Source: Kaistella flava (ex Peng et al. 2021)
GTDB lineage: Bacteria; Bacteroidota; Bacteroidia; Flavobacteriales; Weeksellaceae
DNA: 64,000 nucleotides
Direction of reading: 5' to 3'
NCBI RefSeq assembly: GCF_015191005.1
Contig: NZ_CP040442.1
Location: 1,550,001-1,614,000, forward strand
Shown here: one piece after another, positions 60,701 to 64,000 of the stretch
Numbering within the stretch: position 1 is the first letter of the stretch
Layout of the letters: each line of letters starts with the position of its first letter
Notes under the pieces: generated by a model
Database searches by the model: none
What the model saw: the letters and a program-made list of their open reading frames with translations, nothing else
Told to the model about the DNA's origin: nothing
Translations under genes and position numbers: made by a program

Positions 60701-61018
60701 TTATAAATGTGCTGATAATTTTTCAGCAATCACTTCTTTTGAAGCAACACCTACGATTTTATCAACAACTTCTCCATTTTTGAAAATCAAAACTGTAGGA
60801 ATATTTCTAATTCCGTAGTCTACAGAAACCTGTTGGTTGTTATCTACATCAACTTTTCCTACTACTGCTTTTCCTTCGAAATCAGTCGCTACTTCTTCGA
60901 TAATTGGTCCAAGTGTTCTACAAGGTCCACACCATACTGCCCAAAAATCTACCAATACCGGTTTATCTGAATTCAAAACCATTTCCTGAAATGATTGATC
61001 TGTAATTTCTAATGCCAT
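60701..61018 (-). CDS. trxA: Thioredoxin
   Basis: 105 residues with the canonical active site DFWAVWCGPCRTL and IRNIPTVLIFKNGE (cis-Pro loop). A cytoplasmic disulfide reductase of normal length, followed by a strong terminator. It contrasts with the CxxC-less thioredoxin-fold protein at 40593. Confidence 0.97.
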   Translation of the reverse strand: MALEITDQSFQEMVLNSDKPVLVDFWAVWCGPCRTLGPIIEEVATDFEGKAVVGKVDVDNNQQVSVDYGIRNIPTVLIFKNGEVVDKIVGVASKEVIAEKLSAHL

Positions 61019-61086
61019 TTTTTATATATTTTTAATATTAATTTTCAGTACAAATTTACAATATTCTTGTTAATTTAACTCCTTGT

Positions 61087-62262
61087 CTATCTATGCTCAA
61101 CATTTGCTTTTTCTATTTGAAAGCTCTCTGCGATTTCTTCTACCGCATTGACCAAAGCATCAATGTCTTCTTTGGTTGTAAAGTGGCTGAAAGATACTCT
61201 TAGAGGTGTCGTATGATCCATTTCCTCTTCATCTACCACCATCATCATTACCATGGACGGTTTAGATGCTCCTGAAGAACACGCACTTCCTTGTGAAATT
61301 GCGATTCCTTTCATGTCTAACTTTAACCCAATCATTGGATCTTTGAAAGGCAACAAAACGCTTAATACTGTATAAAGACTGTTGTCCATTTCAGCACTTC
61401 TTCCGTTGAATTTAACGCCTTCAATTTTCTGAGAAAGTTGATCGATCGTATATTGTTTAATCTCCTTAATATGATTAGCATAACTATCCATATTTTTAAG
61501 ATAAATTTCTAAAGCTTTTCCTAAACCTACGATTCCGCAAACATTTTCTGTTCCTGCTCTTAAGCTTCTTTCTTGTGGACCACCGGTAATAATTCCTTTT
61601 AATCCTGAAGCTTTTCTTATGAATGCAAAACCACTTCCTTTTGGTCCGTGGAATTTGTGTGCACTGCAAGAAGCAAAATCTACTGGGATATCAGAGAAAT
61701 CCAAATCCATATGTGCCATTGACTGTACCGTATCAGAATGGAATAATGCATTATTTTCTTTGCACATTTTAGCTACTTTCTTAATATCAAGAAGGTTTCC
61801 AATTTCGTTATTGGCGTGCATTAAGGTCACCAAAGTTTTTTTGTCAGAACTTTTTAGCAGATTTTCTAATTGTTCTAAATTGACATCTCCTTTTTTGTCA
61901 GGACGAAGATAAGCCACTTCAACTCCTCTTCTTTTCTTCATATCCAAAACCGTTTCGGCCACACATTTGTGTTCAAGCGGCGAAGTAATAATTCGCTCTA
62001 CCGCCAAATGATCGACACACGATTTTATGATCATGTTATTAGATTCTGTCCCACAAGAAGTAAAAATTATTTCTGCCGGAGTCACTTTTAGATAATCTGC
62101 AACATCTCTTCTTACGTTTTCGATCAGTATTTTAGCTTCCTGACCAAGACTATGAGTTGATGACGGGTTACCATAATTGTTTTTCAAAACATCTACCATT
62201 GCATCGATAACCTCCTCGGAGAGCGGCGTAGTCGCAGCATTATCCAAATAAATTTTATTCAT
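61087..62262 (-). CDS. Cysteine desulfurase (NifS/IscS family)
   Basis: 391 residues, aminotransferase class V: YLDNAATTPLSEEV, FTSCGTESNNMIIKS, MHANNEIG, the PLP lysine in CSAHKFHGPKG, and the persulfide loop GSACSSG near residue 325. Removes sulfur from cysteine for iron-sulfur clusters and tRNA thiolation. Confidence 0.95.
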   Translation of the reverse strand: MNKIYLDNAATTPLSEEVIDAMVDVLKNNYGNPSSTHSLGQEAKILIENVRRDVADYLKVTPAEIIFTSCGTESNNMIIKSCVDHLAVERIITSPLEHKCVAETVLDMKKRRGVEVAYLRPDKKGDVNLEQLENLLKSSDKKTLVTLMHANNEIGNLLDIKKVAKMCKENNALFHSDTVQSMAHMDLDFSDIPVDFASCSAHKFHGPKGSGFAFIRKASGLKGIITGGPQERSLRAGTENVCGIVGLGKALEIYLKNMDSYANHIKEIKQYTIDQLSQKIEGVKFNGRSAEMDNSLYTVLSVLLPFKDPMIGLKLDMKGIAISQGSACSSGASKPSMVMMMVVDEEEMDHTTPLRVSFSHFTTKEDIDALVNAVEEIAESFQIEKANVEHR

Positions 62263-62301
62263 TTTTACTTTTACTTTTTTAGATTTTTTCAGAGTTTAAA
62301 A

Positions 62302-62889
62302 TTAATGAAAAAATTTAAACTGACCTTCATTTGCCCAATCTAACATTTCTTTATCGCCAGAAGTATCTCCAAAAGCGATGGTTTTATCATATTTTTTACC
62401 CGAAATGATTTCCTTAATTCTATTTACTTTTTCAATTCCATTACAGTTATTTCCAACAAAATTGCCGGTGAAAATATCATTTTTAAACTCTGCCTGCGTT
62501 GCAACGAGATTCATTTTAAATTGATCTGCAAAAGGTTTCACCCAAATATCAAGCGAGGCAGAAACGATGTAACAATCCGTATGAGTATGATCGATATTTT
62601 TAATGAAATCCAAAGCATTTCCTCTAACAATTTCAGGATAATATTGTTCAAAAAACTGCTGTGATTTTTTTTCAATTTTCGCTTTAGATTGACCTTTAAG
62701 AATGGAAGAAATAAAACTCTTCTTCACTTTCTCAGCATCTAAAAGTTTCATTTTCAACAAAGTAAAAAGCGGAATATGTTTAATAAACTGAATTCTAAAT
62801 TTCGAAGCATTATAAAATTTAAGATACAGAAACATGGTGTCACTGTATGTTAACGTTCCATCAAAATCAAAGCAATATAATTTTTTCAT
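62302..62889 (-). CDS. HAD-IB family phosphatase
   Basis: 195 residues. Motifs: CFDFDGTLTYSDT (nucleophile Asp), VSASLD (Ser), and FGDTSGDKEML (metal Asp). Of the phosphoserine-phosphatase-like IB group. Together with the SDR and DprE1-like genes downstream on the same strand it resembles the DprE1/DprE2 neighbourhood for prenyl-phosphate sugar epimerisation; substrate unproven. Confidence 0.85.
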   Translation of the reverse strand: MKKLYCFDFDGTLTYSDTMFLYLKFYNASKFRIQFIKHIPLFTLLKMKLLDAEKVKKSFISSILKGQSKAKIEKKSQQFFEQYYPEIVRGNALDFIKNIDHTHTDCYIVSASLDIWVKPFADQFKMNLVATQAEFKNDIFTGNFVGNNCNGIEKVNRIKEIISGKKYDKTIAFGDTSGDKEMLDWANEGQFKFFH

Positions 62890-62947
62890 TATTTAAAAAT
62901 TCAGTATCAATTAATTCTCTGTAAACTACAAATTATCTTTTATAGTA

Positions 62948-63673
62948 TTAAAGTTTTAATTTCTTAAAAATAAACTCTGGAATATTTTTAATAATCAACA
63001 TGATAACGCTCCAAATCGGTAAGACATAAACAATGTTTTTCTTGCTTTTATAGGCTTTATAAATTGCTTCTGCTGCTTGTTTTGGGCTTGCAGTTAATTT
63101 GGGATTCAGCGGTAAACCTTCCGTCATTTTAGTTGCCATAAAACCAGGCTTTACCGTAAGAACATGAACTTTATTGGCAAACAGATAATTTCTTAATCCA
63201 CTTAAGTAAGCAGTTAAACCTGCTTTTGCACTTCCGTAAATAAAATTACTTTGTCGTCCGCGTTCACCAGCAACAGAAGAAAGTACGATCATTGTTCCTG
63301 ATCTTTGTCGCTCCATTTTATTGGCAAAGAAATTAAGAACTGGAATTAATTTCGCATAATTGATATCGATGATTTTCTCCGTATTTCTATTATCGTAAAG
63401 TCCTTCTTCGGTACCTTCACCAAGATATCCTGTTGCGCAAAAAAGAAGTTCAGAATCAATTTCGTCAAAAGTCGTATAATCGATTGGTTTCAATAAATCG
63501 AGTTCGATAATCTCTGATTGCTGAACAAATTTCACCTCAAGATGTTTTGCAAATTTCTCTGTGGTTTCTTTGTTAGAAGTGAAAAGATATATTTTCGAAA
63601 ATTTGTCACCGGCACTTAAAGTCTTCTCAACAAATGCCTGTGCAACTTCTGAATTGCTTCCTAAAACGATCAT
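62948..63673 (-). CDS. SDR-family NAD(P)-dependent reductase (DprE2-like)
   Basis: 241 residues. VLGSNSEVAQAF replaces the usual TGxxxGIG, with VLSSVAGERGR (Ser), YGSAKAG (Tyr-x-x-x-Lys) and VKPGFMATKM. The layout follows DprE2-type reductases. The FAD enzyme gene ends 59 bp upstream, supporting that pair. Confidence 0.85.
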   Translation of the reverse strand: MIVLGSNSEVAQAFVEKTLSAGDKFSKIYLFTSNKETTEKFAKHLEVKFVQQSEIIELDLLKPIDYTTFDEIDSELLFCATGYLGEGTEEGLYDNRNTEKIIDINYAKLIPVLNFFANKMERQRSGTMIVLSSVAGERGRQSNFIYGSAKAGLTAYLSGLRNYLFANKVHVLTVKPGFMATKMTEGLPLNPKLTASPKQAAEAIYKAYKSKKNIVYVLPIWSVIMLIIKNIPEFIFKKLKL

Positions 63674-63732
63674 AGTTTATTTTGTAATTTCTGGATATGA
63701 ATTTCTGGATAGAATTATCTTCTGAAAATTCA

Positions 63733-64000
63733 TTAGTTATTTTGAATTCTCTTTTGCTGCATCGAAACAAATTTCGGATTCTGAACATTTTGCAGATAAT
63801 TCGTCAATGATGATTTGCTCATCGAATCTTTGGTTAAATAAATTCTGCCGCCAAATTCCTCTACGATATCGTCAAGTTGAGCTACCAGTTTCTTCAATTT
63901 TTTATTGACTTTAAAATCCAAAGCCAAAGTATAACCTTCCATCGGAAAGGAATTGTATGCTTCTACATTGTCTTTACCGAACAATTTTAAGACAGCGAGG
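63733..64000 (-). CDS. FAD-linked oxidoreductase, C-terminal part (DprE1-like)
   Basis: The frame is open through the right edge (LAVLKLFGKDNVEAYNSFPM...). EGYTLALDF, then LDDIVEEFGGRIYLTKDS and a closing MQQKRIQNN, matches the end of DprE1-type FAD oxidases (…GWTLALDFP...GGRLYLAKD). Most of the protein lies outside the window. Confidence 0.8.
   Translation of the reverse strand, partial: LAVLKLFGKDNVEAYNSFPMEGYTLALDFKVNKKLKKLVAQLDDIVEEFGGRIYLTKDSMSKSSLTNYLQNVQNPKFVSMQQKRIQNN

Overview
The window is an AT-rich stretch of a Flavobacteriia chromosome, most like Chryseobacterium or Elizabethkingia. The evidence is TAnnTTTG promoter elements, a type IX secretion C-terminal tail, a SusC/SusD pair, a DUF6443-type RHS protein, RteC, and a 'grasp-with-spasm' peptide maturation system. 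Housekeeping genes are confined to the right edge (about 60.1-64 kb): three tRNA-Asp genes, thioredoxin, cysteine desulfurase, a HAD phosphatase, an SDR reductase and the tail of a DprE1-like oxidase. Nearly everything to the left is accessory.

Region 1 (1-17.8 kb) is a RiPP (ribosomally made, modified peptide) island with several systems side by side. On the minus strand are a partial double-glycine precursor at the window edge; a grasp-with-spasm graspetide system (precursor, ATP-grasp ligase, SPASM protein, DUF6624 lipoprotein); and a class I lanthipeptide system with two unlike precursors, a split LanB, a secreted prolyl oligopeptidase and a second secreted S9-like hydrolase, with no LanC or exporter in view. 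On the plus strand is a membrane-anchored TPR/AraC regulator, then an operon I do not recognise as a described system. It encodes a 49-residue precursor ending GG plus ten residues with Trp third from the C-terminus, a secreted carboxypeptidase-regulatory-like protein, a fusion of a polyprenyl-synthase-like domain (DxxxD and DDxxD) to a class II terpene-cyclase-like domain (DxDD and three QW repeats), and an M50 membrane peptidase with an N-terminal PqqD-like RRE. The resemblance to ComX/ComQ (tryptophan prenylation) is the most exciting signal here. All five precursor promoters share an ATTTATAAAT-type box placed 46-47 bp upstream of the -7 element, suggesting one regulon.

Region 2 (18-35 kb) looks like an integrated plasmid-like element: a sigma-region-4/alpha-CTD-like regulator beside a structured RNA, a PLD-like protein, a PRTRC cassette with SSB, an AbiE-type toxin-antitoxin pair, a Toprim primase-like protein, eight iterons with a Rep_3-like initiator, DnaD-like replication proteins, DUF3853, a small HTH protein and RteC. 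After it come a ThiF-like enzyme, a PAS-LuxR regulator, a FeeM/LuxI-like acyltransferase and an AraC-like protein. They are tied together by a palindrome CTACAC-N4-GTGTAG in both promoter regions, which looks like a small-molecule signalling circuit.

Region 3 (35-43 kb) holds a DUF6520 peptide, SusD, SusC and a thioredoxin-fold lipid- or periplasm-directed protein that has lost CxxC, followed by structured tandem repeats and a second, inverted copy of the structured RNA. Region 4 (43-54.8 kb) is an RHS/SpvB polymorphic-toxin locus with candidate immunity genes, one frameshifted at an A-run, and an IS30-family insertion splitting the SpvB-like gene. Region 5 (55-60 kb) has small orphan genes, a frameshifted PLD paralogue, and a tyrosine integrase facing the 3' end of tRNA-Asp, the probable attachment site. 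All product calls are from reading the sequence; no database search was run.
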